DNA from: Oscillospiraceae bacterium
Lineage (GTDB): Bacteria > Bacillota > Clostridia > Oscillospirales > Oscillospiraceae
DNA: 64,000 nucleotides
Reading direction: 5' to 3'
NCBI GenBank assembly: GCA_017439425.1
Contig: JAFSJE010000089.1
Coordinates: 25,917 to 89,916, forward strand
Shown: positions 53,609-62,193 of the stretch, piece by piece
Layout: each line of letters begins with the position of its first letter
Position numbering within the stretch: position 1 is the first letter of the stretch
Translations under genes and position numbers: made by a program
Notes under the pieces: model-generated
What the model was told of the DNA's origin: nothing
Database searches by the model: none
What the model saw: the letters and a program-made list of their open reading frames with translations, nothing else

Positions 53609-55978
53609 TCATTTAAGCGTCACTATCGTCACGCCGTTCTCGCCCTCTCCGTAGACTCCGAGGCGGAAGCTCTTGACCTGAGGATTGCGCTTAAGCATAT
53701 TCTGAACGGCGGCGCGGAGGGCTCCGGTGCCCTTGCCGTGGATAACGCGCACCTCCTCGATATGGCGCAGCTGCGCTGTATCGATAAAGCGCTCTACGGC
53801 GATCACAGCCTCGTCGGTCATCATTCCGCGAAGGTCTATCTCGCTTCTGCCGCTCTCTACGCTCATCGGGGTCACTACCTTGCCGGGCTTTTTCGGTATC
53901 TTCACCTTCTCGCCCTCGAGAACTCTTACCTCATCCTGCTTGGCGTTTACCTTGAGAATACCCGCCTGCAGAACGAGCGTGCCGTCCTTATTGACCTCGA
54001 TGACCTCGGCTCTTGTGCCGATGGAGAGGATTTCAACAGTATCACCCCTCTGCGCCGGTCTGGTGCTTTTGGGCTTTGCCTCCTCCTCGCGCTCGCCTAT
54101 GCGCTCGTCGGCCTCATTCAGTGAGCGGCGTATCTCGCTCTTGGCGTCGTTGAGTCTCTGCCAGTCTGTGTCGGAGGCTGCGGATTTTCTGAGCCTCTCG
54201 ATATCCCGGAAGGCTGCGTCGGCGGAGTCGCGGGCGTCGGAGATTATCTTCTCTGCCTCGCGCTTTGCAGTTTTCGTTATCTTCTCCCGCTCTGCCTCGA
54301 GCTCGCGGCGCAGCTTCTCGGAGGCGGCGGCGTCAGACTTGATTTTCTGCGCCTCACGCGCTATCTCAGCGCGGTAGTCCTCTGCCTCCACCCTCGCCTT
54401 CTCGAGATTTGAGAGCGCCTCCTGGAAGTCCTTGTCGCCGGAGTCCATTCTCGCCTGAGCGTCTGATATAATCTCACTCGGTATGCCGAGCTTTTCACTT
54501 ATCGCAAAGGCGTTGGACTTGCCCGGTACGCCGAGGAGCAGACGGTAGGTCGGCTTCAGGGTAGCGACGTCGAACTCACAGCTTGCGTTCATGACTCCCG
54601 CCGTGGTCATCGCGTATATTTTCAGCTCCGCGTAATGCGTGGTGGCGGCGATGTGCGTTCCGAAACGGCGCGCGTACTCGATTATGCTGACTGCCAGCGC
54701 GGCGCCCTCTGCGGGGTCTGTACCGGCACCGAGCTCGTCGAAGAGGACGAGGGTCGTATCGTCGCACTCCTCCAATATGCCGACTATGTTCACCATGTGG
54801 CTCGAGAAGGTCGAGAGCGACTGCTCTATACTCTGCTCGTCGCCGATATCCGCAAGTATCTTACTGAACAGCGGCACGACCGAGCCGAAGGCGGCGGGAA
54901 TGTGAAGTCCGCACTCCGCCATAAGGCACATCAGCCCGATGGTTTTCAGCGACACCGTCTTGCCGCCGGTGTTGGGGCCGGTTATGACGAGCGTATCATA
55001 CGCGCCGCCGAGGGCGACGTCTATCGGCACAGCCCTCTTCTGGTCAAGCAGCGGATGGCGCGCCTTTATGAGATTTATTTCGCCCTTTTCGCTTATTTCG
55101 GGTCTGTCGCACTCGAGCTTATAGCTGAGCTTTGCCTTTGCAAAAATGAGGTCGAGCTCAACAAGGATATTATAGTTCCGGAGTATATCCCCGGAGAAGT
55201 CGCTTGCCTCGGCGCTCATCTCCATCAGGATCCGGTCCGTCTCCCGCTCCTCCTTGCTGAGCAGCTCGCGTATCTCGTTATTCGCCTTGACGGCGCTCAT
55301 CGGCTCGATGAACAGCGTCGCGCCGGAGGCTGACACATCGTGCGTAAGACCCGGGACTGCCGCCTTGTGCTCCGCCTTGACCGGTACTACATACCGCCCG
55401 TTTTTGACGGTTATTATCGGCTCCTGCAGCACCTTCTGATATGAGGGCGAGGTTATTATCTTCTGGAGCGCCTGGCGCACCTTATCCCCCGCGACGCGCA
55501 TCTGGCGGCGTATATCCGACAGCGCGGGCGAGGCGGAGTCTGACAGCTCGTTTTCCCCGATTATGGAGTTCGTTATCTTCTCCTCGAGGTACTTATTCGC
55601 TCTCAGCGCGCTGAACAGCGCCCCGACGGAGCCTCCGCCGCTCTCATCGCCGGAGGCGTAGGCAAGCACCTCCCTCGCGCCCCTCAGCACCGAGGCAATA
55701 CGCAAAAGCTCAGTCGTGTTCAGCATACCGCCCGCGTTCGCGCGCTTCAAGGCGTCCTGCACGTCCTGCACGCCGGAGAAGGACGGCGAGCCGTGCAGTA
55801 CCATCATCCTCTTCGCGTCGTCGGTCTCAAGGAGCCTGCGCTCCACCTCGTATTTATCGTCCGACGGGCTGAGCGCGAGGCACGCCTCCTTCGCGCCCTG
55901 CGAAACGGCGCAGTCCGAGAGCATACCGAGCACCCTCGGCAATTCCAGTATATTCTGCGACTTTTCATAGAGTGTCAA
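53609..55978 (-). CDS. mutS2: MutS2 family protein (ribosome rescue / anti-recombination ATPase)
   Basis: This 789-residue protein has the MutS core ATPase: Walker A VITGPNTGGKTVSLKTIGL (about 315-333), LFDELGAGTDPAEGAALA (Walker B) and ATTHYAELK. A long coiled coil follows (520-600). The C-terminal Smr domain (EIDLRGMMTDEAV and VRVIHGKGTGALRAAVQ) is the nuclease-like part. MutS2 suppresses recombination and, in Bacillus, acts on collided ribosomes. I chose the TTG at 55978 (product begins with LTLYEKSQNILE), since GAGGTG lies 6-9 bases upstream. A GTG 3 codons earlier is an alternative. Confidence 0.93.
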   Translation of the reverse strand: MTLYEKSQNILELPRVLGMLSDCAVSQGAKEACLALSPSDDKYEVERRLLETDDAKRMMVLHGSPSFSGVQDVQDALKRANAGGMLNTTELLRIASVLRGAREVLAYASGDESGGGSVGALFSALRANKYLEEKITNSIIGENELSDSASPALSDIRRQMRVAGDKVRQALQKIITSPSYQKVLQEPIITVKNGRYVVPVKAEHKAAVPGLTHDVSASGATLFIEPMSAVKANNEIRELLSKEERETDRILMEMSAEASDFSGDILRNYNILVELDLIFAKAKLSYKLECDRPEISEKGEINLIKARHPLLDQKRAVPIDVALGGAYDTLVITGPNTGGKTVSLKTIGLMCLMAECGLHIPAAFGSVVPLFSKILADIGDEQSIEQSLSTFSSHMVNIVGILEECDDTTLVLFDELGAGTDPAEGAALAVSIIEYARRFGTHIAATTHYAELKIYAMTTAGVMNASCEFDVATLKPTYRLLLGVPGKSNAFAISEKLGIPSEIISDAQARMDSGDKDFQEALSNLEKARVEAEDYRAEIAREAQKIKSDAAASEKLRRELEAEREKITKTAKREAEKIISDARDSADAAFRDIERLRKSAASDTDWQRLNDAKSEIRRSLNEADERIGEREEEAKPKSTRPAQRGDTVEILSIGTRAEVIEVNKDGTLVLQAGILKVNAKQDEVRVLEGEKVKIPKKPGKVVTPMSVESGRSEIDLRGMMTDEAVIAVERFIDTAQLRHIEEVRVIHGKGTGALRAAVQNMLKRNPQVKSFRLGVYGEGENGVTIVTLK

Positions 55979-56003
55979 GGCACTCACCTCTTTTCGATTT
56001 CCT

Positions 56004-56032
56004 ATTATAATATATTCTTGCACATTTGGCAA
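56004..56032 (-). promoter_or_regulatory. Promoter of mutS2
   Basis: On the minus strand TTGCCA (56032-56027) is 17 bases from TATAAT (56009-56004), about 25 bases before the TTG start. It overlaps the divergent plus-strand promoter at 56018-56047. Confidence 0.72.
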
Positions 56033-56047
56033 TAATTGTGATAAAAT
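56018..56047 (+). promoter_or_regulatory. Divergent promoter of the DUF2461 gene
   Basis: TTGCAC (56018-56023) is 18 bases from TAAAAT (56042-56047), leaving about 20 bases to the start at 56071. Its -35 lies within the mutS2 promoter spacer, so the two promoters would compete. Confidence 0.55.
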
Positions 56048-56070
56048 ACCCGCCGTGAGGTGAAAGAATA

Positions 56071-56739
56071 ATGCCGTTTACTCAGGCTTCTCTGGATTTT
56101 TTGATGGAAAACAGACTTAACGACTCCCGCGAATGGTTCAAGGCTCACCGCGCAGACTTCGACTCTCTTGTGCTCGACCCGATGGCGGAGCTTTTCAGCG
56201 CCCTCGTGCCGGATATGCTCGAAATAGACCCCGAATTCATGTGCATACCGAAGATGGGCAAGAGCCTCTCGCGGCTCTGGCGCGACACGCGCTTTACGCA
56301 GGACACCGGAGTATTCCGCGAGAATATGTGGTTTATGTTCCAGCGCGAAAAGTACCACGGCTGGCCGGGGTATTGGTTTGAGATATCCCCGATGGGCTGT
56401 AATTGGGGGCTCGGGTGGTATTATACCCCGCCGGAGACGATGAAAAACATCCGGCAGCGCGTCATCGAGGACGATAAGCTGTGGAAAAAGGCGGACAGAG
56501 CCTACCGCTCTCAGAGCGCGTTCACGATGCAGGGCGAGCGCTACAAGCGCAGTCCTTACGCCGGCTACCCCGAAAAAAAGCGCCTCTGGCTCGACCAAAA
56601 GCACATCGCGCTAACTTCCCCGGCGGAGTTTGACATCATGTTCTCGGACTCTCTCGAGGAGAGACTGCGCGAGGACTTTAAGGCGACAGCGGATATTTAC
56701 AGATTTCTCGCCCTGAACTCTGTGAGGGTAGAGTGGTAG
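56071..56739 (+). CDS. DUF2461 family protein
   Basis: This 222-residue protein matches DUF2461 (TIGR02453): FTQASLDFLMENRLNDSREWFKAHRADFD at the start, then SLSRLWRDTRFTQDTGVFRENMWFMFQREK and GYWFEISPMGCNWGLGWYY. The family is widespread and has no established function. A GAGGTGA ribosome site precedes the ATG. It stands alone on the plus strand and is followed by hairpin repeats rather than a clean terminator. Confidence 0.85.
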   Translation: MPFTQASLDFLMENRLNDSREWFKAHRADFDSLVLDPMAELFSALVPDMLEIDPEFMCIPKMGKSLSRLWRDTRFTQDTGVFRENMWFMFQREKYHGWPGYWFEISPMGCNWGLGWYYTPPETMKNIRQRVIEDDKLWKKADRAYRSQSAFTMQGERYKRSPYAGYPEKKRLWLDQKHIALTSPAEFDIMFSDSLEERLREDFKATADIYRFLALNSVRVEW

Positions 56740-56811
56740 CCGCAGCGTTAAGAAAATGTGCCGGTGGCACATTTTCTTCACGCTGCGGGGGCGGGCACAG
56801 AGACCCGCCCC
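56740..56811. repeat. Double hairpin repeat element (REP/MITE-like)
   Basis: Two hairpins touch. The first (56740-56788) pairs CCGCAGCGT with ACGCTGCGG and AGAAAATGTGCC with GGCACATTTTCT around a 3-base loop. The second (56788-56811) pairs GGGGCGGG with CCCGCCCC. The element starts at the DUF2461 stop codon. Such GC hairpins recur in genomes of this type as intergenic repeats; only one copy is in this window. Confidence 0.55.
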
Positions 56812-56894
56812 TACGGATAATACGTAATTCCCTCAAGCTCCTTCAAAAGCGGCGCGTAGAGCTTCAAATCTCCGGCAAGCTGCTTTGTATTCAG
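56811..56894 (-). pseudogene. Short coding remnant between repeat and terminator
   Basis: The minus-strand frame from about 56894 to a TAG at 56811 encodes a 27-residue peptide reading LNTKQLAGDLKLYAPLLKELEGITYYP. It has protein-like composition and no start codon or ribosome site. It ends exactly where the repeat element begins. It looks like a fragment of a lost gene, cut on both sides. The parent family is not recognised. Confidence 0.35.
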
Positions 56895-56895
56895 C

Positions 56896-56926
56896 AAAAA
56901 ACGCACCCGCCCCGGGTGCGTTTTTT
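56896..56926. terminator. Bidirectional terminator after the large M56 gene
   Basis: Stem ACGCACCCG / CGGGTGCGT with a CCC loop, flanked by A6 and T6, so it works on both strands. It lies 2 bases beyond the stop of the minus-strand M56 gene. Confidence 0.88.
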
Positions 56927-56927
56927 A

Positions 56928-59900
56928 TTATCCGGTGCCGGTAATTTCTCCGCGCCAGCCGGTATCGGTTTTCTTGACGTAACCGACGCGGTGCATCACG
57001 AGCGTGCCCTCAGGCGGCTCCTCAACGAGCGGCTTATTGCCTGCCGCAACGTAATTCTCATAGGTTCCTGCGTCATCGGGATTGAGGTGGCTCAGCGCTC
57101 TCTCGCCATCTGGAACATAGAATATCTCCGCGATGAATTGATATTCGTCGTTATCTGAGCTGTTTACCTCAGTGATACGCACGGTCACGCCGTCCTTAAG
57201 CTTGAACATACTGCCCTCCGAGAGAAACTCTCTGTCGGCATATGCGTTCGTAACCACCGTCCACGCCGCAGTCGATGGGTCAGTAATGAAGCTTGAAACA
57301 TAGTCGACGACCGGGATTGTCGCAAGCTCACAATAGTCGAGCCATTGTCTTGCGAGGTCATAGGGCGACCACTCGTATTTATTCTCCTCCGCCTCATATA
57401 ATCCACCGTCTATTCTGACCTTCCACTCGTCAGTCTTATAGAAAATGAGCTTCGTGCCGTCCGAAAGCTCGATAAGCACGTCCTGCGGGTCGGTTTTGGG
57501 TGTGGCTGATGAGGCTTCGTATGTGTGAGCTGCGATTTGCCCCGCAAAGCCTCCGGCAGTCGGGACACTGTCGGCAAAATAAGCGGTTCTGTCGAGGTTA
57601 AACCGAATCTTCGCGCCGGACTGTTTATCGGTAAGCCCTGCGATTGCTCTTCTGCCGCTCTCAATAAGAGAGAACACGTAATCTCCCACCGGCGCTGCGC
57701 TGCCGTTCCACGCCGCAAGCTCGACGGTCTGCACATTGTTACCGTCCGAAAGGCGCACGATATTCGTACCCTGCCAGAAATCGAGCCTCGAGCCGCTGAC
57801 CTTTACCGTTACCGGCTCGGTATCCGGTGCAAGCGCGCTGCCGACGACGTAATAATAGCGCTTTATAATGTCGAGAGCGCTGTAAAAGTCCGGTATATCC
57901 CCCGCCTTGCCGATGCTCTTTCCTCCGTACTCAACCTCCGGCTCGCCGAAATGACCGTACGCCGCCCGCGCAAGGTAAATATCGACGAGGGTATTACTTT
58001 GCTTCACCGGAGTTATGCCGGGGTGCTCTTTAAGAAACTCAGAAATACCGTCTCTCCAGAACCACTCCTGTATTTCCTCGAACTCGGCTAAATCGCCCTT
58101 CTCGAAGGTCACGTCCGTCGGCTGGCGGAGAGCGTACCACGCATTGCCGCTCCAGCCGAAAAGCGTAACGCCGGACATATCGCCCGCCACGCTCTCGCGG
58201 TACTCCTCCTCAGAATATACTGTGAAGGAGGCAAGCCACCCCGTAAGCCCCGAGCCGCCTCCGGAGGTCGTCACGCCCCACTCCCAGGTGGGCTTGTAGT
58301 AGAAATCCGAGCCTATAGTCATAACAGAGTCGCGGTACTTTTCGGGAAGCTCCAACGTCGCGGGCGCGCGGTAGGTCATAACGGCGTCGTAGTTCTTGAC
58401 GGGCGCGAGATCAGCATCCGGCACCTCGCAGATAACGAACCAGCTCTGCATTGCGGAATTGTAGCTCTCCGGCGCATTCGTCTGACAGACGCTCAGCAAA
58501 AAGCTGCCGCCGTCCAAAGTTATGGACTCCACATCGTAGCGAAAGTCGGTGCTGCCCGCATCAAAGCACACCGTTATGAGGCTGTTTTCGGCAAAAAATG
58601 CCTCGTTGTACTTTGAAAGCGCCTCACTGACGCCCTCAGTAAAGCCGTACTTTTCCACGTTGTTATCGAGCTGCGCCTTCGTGTCGAATCTCCTTATCGG
58701 CAGGTGCCTGACGGAGCTTATTGCAAGCTTATCGGAATTGAACGCTATCCACTTTCCTGCGCTGTCAATGTACCCGCCCTTGACGATATGGGTGGAATAG
58801 CTCTTCTCCACAAGGCTGTACCACTTTGCGTCATCCTTCGCCCGCTGAATGCCCATGTAGTTTTCATAAACTCTCTGGCTCACCTCGCCGTTATCCTCGA
58901 GGTAGTATTTGCCGCCCTCCTGCCACGCCTTGGATTTGAGCGCGCAGCCGGTTTCGTTGAAGATCGCGCGGTTAGCCGAGCCTTCGTAGAGAAGTATCGT
59001 GCCGTCGGATTTGATTGCTGAAATAAAGTCAAGCGCCGCGCAGTAGTATTCGCCGCCGTATTCGTAAAGCACCGCATATGAGCGCGAAGTGGAGCCTCTG
59101 CGCTGGCCTGAAAGGAACAGAACGCACTCATCGTCGCCGTCGCGGTCGAGGTCAACGAGGGCATAGCTCGTCGGAGAGCAGAAATACACGTTGTCGTCGG
59201 AAACGGCGCGGGTAATATCGTCTATCTTTATCTCCTCGCCGGTTCTGACGGCAATAAAGCTCTTCGTGCCGTCGAGGATTTCCTTATACGCCCATTCGAG
59301 GAACCATTCCGGCTCTGCGTCGAGTCTGAAAACGCTCCCGTCGCGGAAGAAGCCGCCCCAGACGTATTCCGGGCTCTCGTCGGCGTTAAACATGAGCCCC
59401 TCGTCCGTTATGGTGAAGATATACCCGCCGACGTCAAGTCTGTCGCCGTCTGCGGAGTAGCTTCCGATATAGATATAGCTTGAGATAGGCGAGAATATTA
59501 ACTGCGCCGTGCCGTCAGCGTTTATCGTGAGCGCGGAGTCGTTGTATTTATATGTGCCATAGGTAAGCGACGGGGCGTCCGAGGTCACGCTCCGCAGGTA
59601 CGCTGAAAAGTCATCGTCCTCGACCACATAGCGCTCGTTATTGAATATGACCTCGACCATATCCCGCTCGGCGGAGTAGCCGTTGAAGTAAATATACTCA
59701 TAGCGCGAATACTTATTGATGCCTCCGAGCTTCACGCATATCTGATAGCCCGGAGTGAAGCCCGCGTACTCGTTGCTCTTAACGAGCCGCTTTATGCCGT
59801 TTGCGCGCTCGATGAGCACGTTTATCTGCGCCTTACTCAGTGCAAAATCGCCCTCGCGCACAAACTGATTGAACGCCCTCGCGCTCGAGACCGTCCATTT

Positions 59901-61295
59901 TGTGAGCTTGAACACGCCGTTGCCGTCCTTCGGATTGCCAACGAAGTAATCATACGCCGCGTTGAAGTTCTCAAGCTTCATATCGCCTACATAGCTATCC
60001 TGATTCATCGCCTCAGCTTGGATAGATGCCGGGAACTTCGCCCTGATGTCCTCGGCATAGTAGCTTCCGTCCCGCGGCACCCAGTATTCGAGCACCGGAT
60101 AGGTACTGCTGTCGCCGTTGTCCGAGGTGTCGAACGTGACCGCGACCGGTACGCCGGAGCCGTAGAGCGTGATTACCTCGCCGTCCTCATAGCCGAAGCC
60201 CTCGCTCAGTACCCAGGCGTAGACCGTGGTTTTGCCTCGCTGTCTGTCGATTCTGAAAACCTTAGACGAATAGGTGAAGAACTCCCCGCGCTCTTTGTCA
60301 TCGTTATGCTCCGCCACCGCCATATCCATCGAAACACCGAGCTTGCCCTCGAGCTTTTTAGAGGGGTTCGTCATAAAGCACACCGCGATGACTATGCTCA
60401 CCACCACGGCGGCGATTATTATCCAGAACGCGGGCTTTTTGTAGCTCAGAGCCGCCTTGACGCGCTCCCTGACCCCCACCTCGCCGAAGGCGAGCGGACA
60501 CGCCGCAATAACTCTGCGGTTGAGCGAGCAATCCAAGAGCGCCTGAGAGTACGCCGCGACGGACTCTCTGTCCATATCGCGTATGACCCGCTCGTCGCAG
60601 GCAAGCTCTATATCCCGGCAGAGGAGAATGTAAGCGACCCAGCAGAGAGGATTGAACCAGTAAAAGCTCAGAATCGCGTAGCCTAACGGCTTCCACCAAT
60701 GGTCATGACGGGCTAAATGCGCCCTCTCATGCGCTAAGACCTGCTCCACGGTGTTCATAGGCAGCTTCGACGACAGGTAGATTGTGGGTTTGAATATGCC
60801 CAGAATGAACGGACTCTTAATATCGTCGCAGACTCTCACGCCCTCGCCCGCCGGTATGGACGCAGCAACGGTTTTTCGCACTCTGAGATAGCTTACTATC
60901 GCATAGGCAAGCATCGCCGTTATGCCTATGAGCCATATGATTGAAGCAATCGGTACCCATAGCTGTAAAGGATTCATGCTGTCTGCCGGAGTCGGCGCAA
61001 GCGATGATTCGGCTATTGCAGGGTTTATAGCCTCGTTTACTATCGGTATGCCGGAGTCTATACGCGGGGATGGCATCATCTCCACGTTCTGCGGCACAGT
61101 TTCCGCGCTCGGAACGAGGCTAGCCTTGCTCTCGATGGATATGGGCAGACAGAGCCTTATCGCCACAAGCGCCCATAGCACGCAGACTATCCATCTCGGT
61201 GCGCGCTTCATGAAGGGTCTTGCAATAATTACCGCAAGTATCAGCCAGCTTGCGGTTATCGAGAGATTTACTACGCTTAAAAAGAATTCGCTCAT
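56928..61295 (-). CDS. Very large BlaR1-like M56 metallopeptidase sensor (1455 residues)
   Basis: Residues 1-310 form the membrane metallopeptidase: helices at about 5-27, 35-53 and 112-137. The zinc motif VLAHERAHLARHD has HERAH at 189-193 and a later Glu ligand in IELACDERV. A fourth helix is at 289-308. About 1147 extracellular residues follow, in several blocks: YWVPRDGSYYAEDIRAKFP (near 400), a GTYKYNDSALTINADGTA barrel-like part, an FG-GAP/calcium-like ALVDLDRDGDDECVLFL, and a segment with YKPTWEWGVTTSGGGSGLTGWLASFTVYSEEEY. Usual BlaR1 proteins have about 600 residues and a penicillin-binding sensor; no SxxK/KTG sensor is visible here. It overlaps blaI by 4 bases. Ligand unknown. Confidence 0.85.
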   Translation of the reverse strand: MSEFFLSVVNLSITASWLILAVIIARPFMKRAPRWIVCVLWALVAIRLCLPISIESKASLVPSAETVPQNVEMMPSPRIDSGIPIVNEAINPAIAESSLAPTPADSMNPLQLWVPIASIIWLIGITAMLAYAIVSYLRVRKTVAASIPAGEGVRVCDDIKSPFILGIFKPTIYLSSKLPMNTVEQVLAHERAHLARHDHWWKPLGYAILSFYWFNPLCWVAYILLCRDIELACDERVIRDMDRESVAAYSQALLDCSLNRRVIAACPLAFGEVGVRERVKAALSYKKPAFWIIIAAVVVSIVIAVCFMTNPSKKLEGKLGVSMDMAVAEHNDDKERGEFFTYSSKVFRIDRQRGKTTVYAWVLSEGFGYEDGEVITLYGSGVPVAVTFDTSDNGDSSTYPVLEYWVPRDGSYYAEDIRAKFPASIQAEAMNQDSYVGDMKLENFNAAYDYFVGNPKDGNGVFKLTKWTVSSARAFNQFVREGDFALSKAQINVLIERANGIKRLVKSNEYAGFTPGYQICVKLGGINKYSRYEYIYFNGYSAERDMVEVIFNNERYVVEDDDFSAYLRSVTSDAPSLTYGTYKYNDSALTINADGTAQLIFSPISSYIYIGSYSADGDRLDVGGYIFTITDEGLMFNADESPEYVWGGFFRDGSVFRLDAEPEWFLEWAYKEILDGTKSFIAVRTGEEIKIDDITRAVSDDNVYFCSPTSYALVDLDRDGDDECVLFLSGQRRGSTSRSYAVLYEYGGEYYCAALDFISAIKSDGTILLYEGSANRAIFNETGCALKSKAWQEGGKYYLEDNGEVSQRVYENYMGIQRAKDDAKWYSLVEKSYSTHIVKGGYIDSAGKWIAFNSDKLAISSVRHLPIRRFDTKAQLDNNVEKYGFTEGVSEALSKYNEAFFAENSLITVCFDAGSTDFRYDVESITLDGGSFLLSVCQTNAPESYNSAMQSWFVICEVPDADLAPVKNYDAVMTYRAPATLELPEKYRDSVMTIGSDFYYKPTWEWGVTTSGGGSGLTGWLASFTVYSEEEYRESVAGDMSGVTLFGWSGNAWYALRQPTDVTFEKGDLAEFEEIQEWFWRDGISEFLKEHPGITPVKQSNTLVDIYLARAAYGHFGEPEVEYGGKSIGKAGDIPDFYSALDIIKRYYYVVGSALAPDTEPVTVKVSGSRLDFWQGTNIVRLSDGNNVQTVELAAWNGSAAPVGDYVFSLIESGRRAIAGLTDKQSGAKIRFNLDRTAYFADSVPTAGGFAGQIAAHTYEASSATPKTDPQDVLIELSDGTKLIFYKTDEWKVRIDGGLYEAEENKYEWSPYDLARQWLDYCELATIPVVDYVSSFITDPSTAAWTVVTNAYADREFLSEGSMFKLKDGVTVRITEVNSSDNDEYQFIAEIFYVPDGERALSHLNPDDAGTYENYVAAGNKPLVEEPPEGTLVMHRVGYVKKTDTGWRGEITGTG

Positions 61296-61663
61296 TTTCT
61301 TTCACCGCTTCTGAATGTGTCGATCATGCGCTGGATCTCGTCAGCCTCCGCCGCAGTGAGCTCCTTTCGGCTTATAAACGCCGCGATGAACGCCGGAAGC
61401 GAGCCTTCGTAGCTCTCGGAGACAATCTGCTCAGATTTACGTGAATAGAATTCCTCTTTAGAAACCAGACTTGTGACAACACCGTTTTCGTTTTTGAACA
61501 GTCCCTTCTCGCACATCTTGCGCAGGACTGTATATGTAGTCGGCTTTTTCCAGCTAAGCTCCTTTTCGCATATTTTTACAAGCTCGCCGGAACCCACCGG
61601 CTCATTCGCCCAAACAATATCCGCAAAACGCTCCTGCACTGCACCGATTTCAAAATCCGCCAT
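61292..61663 (-). CDS. BlaI/MecI/CopY family repressor, first copy
   Basis: This 123-residue winged-helix repressor has the family core: IGAVQERFADIVWANEPVGSGELVKICEKELSWKKPTTYTVLRKMCEKGLF. Its C-terminal part forms the dimer and protease-sensitive region. In BlaI systems the M56 partner triggers cleavage of the repressor. I start at 61663, with GGAGG upstream; the frame is open to 61708 but that part covers the operator. Overlap with the M56 gene is 4 bases. Two palindromes in its promoter are probable operators. Confidence 0.9.
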   Translation of the reverse strand: MADFEIGAVQERFADIVWANEPVGSGELVKICEKELSWKKPTTYTVLRKMCEKGLFKNENGVVTSLVSKEEFYSRKSEQIVSESYEGSLPAFIAAFISRKELTAAEADEIQRMIDTFRSGERK

Positions 61664-61678
61664 AGTAAGCTCCTCCTT

Positions 61679-61727
61679 CGGTTTATCCTTATAAACCGAG
61701 TTTATCACGATAAACCACGCTTGTCAA
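61679..61727 (-). promoter_or_regulatory. Promoter with two palindromic operators, minus-strand BlaI/M56 pair
   Basis: On the minus strand TTGACA (61727-61722) is 17 bases from TAAACT (61704-61699). One palindrome, TTTATC-2-GATAAA (61701-61714), covers the spacer and -10. A second, CGGTTTAT-4-ATAAACCG (61679-61698), covers the start site. Their centres are 19 bases apart. Confidence 0.78.
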
Positions 61728-61747
61728 CAGTATTTTATAAATTTCTC

Positions 61748-61801
61748 TTGACATATAAAGATTACTGTGATAATCTTTTAATTAGATTATTGCAATAATC
61801 T
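61748..61801 (+). promoter_or_regulatory. Promoter with two palindromic operators, plus-strand BlaI/M56 pair
   Basis: TTGACA (61748-61753) is 17 bases from TAATCT (61771-61776). One palindrome, AGATTA-6-TAATCT (61759-61776), covers spacer and -10. A perfect 18-base palindrome, AGATTATTGCAATAATCT (61784-61801), covers the start site. Centres are 25 bases apart. The half-sites differ from those of the minus-strand promoter. Confidence 0.78.
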
Positions 61802-61821
61802 TTTTGAAAGGAGGTATTTAC

Positions 61822-62193
61822 ATGAGTAACGCCGAGAGGATAGTCGACTCCGAGCTTGAGGTGATGAAGCTTCTGTGGGCGGCGGGCGAGCCGATGGGGC
61901 TCAGCGAGATAATCGCAGTTCTGACCGAAAAGCTCGACTGGAAGGAGCCGACTGTCAAGACCGTAGTCCGAAATCTGCGCCTCAAGGACGCTATCGAGCA
62001 GGTCGGGCGCGGTAAATACGCCGCCGTTGTGACCGAGCGCGAGTACAACGAGTTCTCCGCAAGAAGCTATGTGAACAGAATATTCGACGGAAGCGCAAAA
62101 AAGCTCGTCGCAACCCTCGTTTCCGACGGTCTTTTCACCGAGGACGAGGTCGCCGAGCTTCTCGAAGCTCTGCGAGGTGGCAAAAATGGATAA
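61822..62193 (+). CDS. BlaI/MecI/CopY family repressor, second copy
   Basis: This 123-residue repressor has the family core: SELEVMKLLWAAGEPMGLSEIIAVLTEKLDWKEPTVKTVVRNLRLKDAI, followed by the dimerisation half. It is the same length as the first copy but clearly diverged in the recognition helix region (KEPTVKTVVRNL against KKPTTYTVLRKM). The start at 61822 has AAAGGAGG 8 bases upstream. It overlaps the following M56 gene by 8 bases, so the two are translated together. Confidence 0.9.
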   Translation: MSNAERIVDSELEVMKLLWAAGEPMGLSEIIAVLTEKLDWKEPTVKTVVRNLRLKDAIEQVGRGKYAAVVTEREYNEFSARSYVNRIFDGSAKKLVATLVSDGLFTEDEVAELLEALRGGKNG

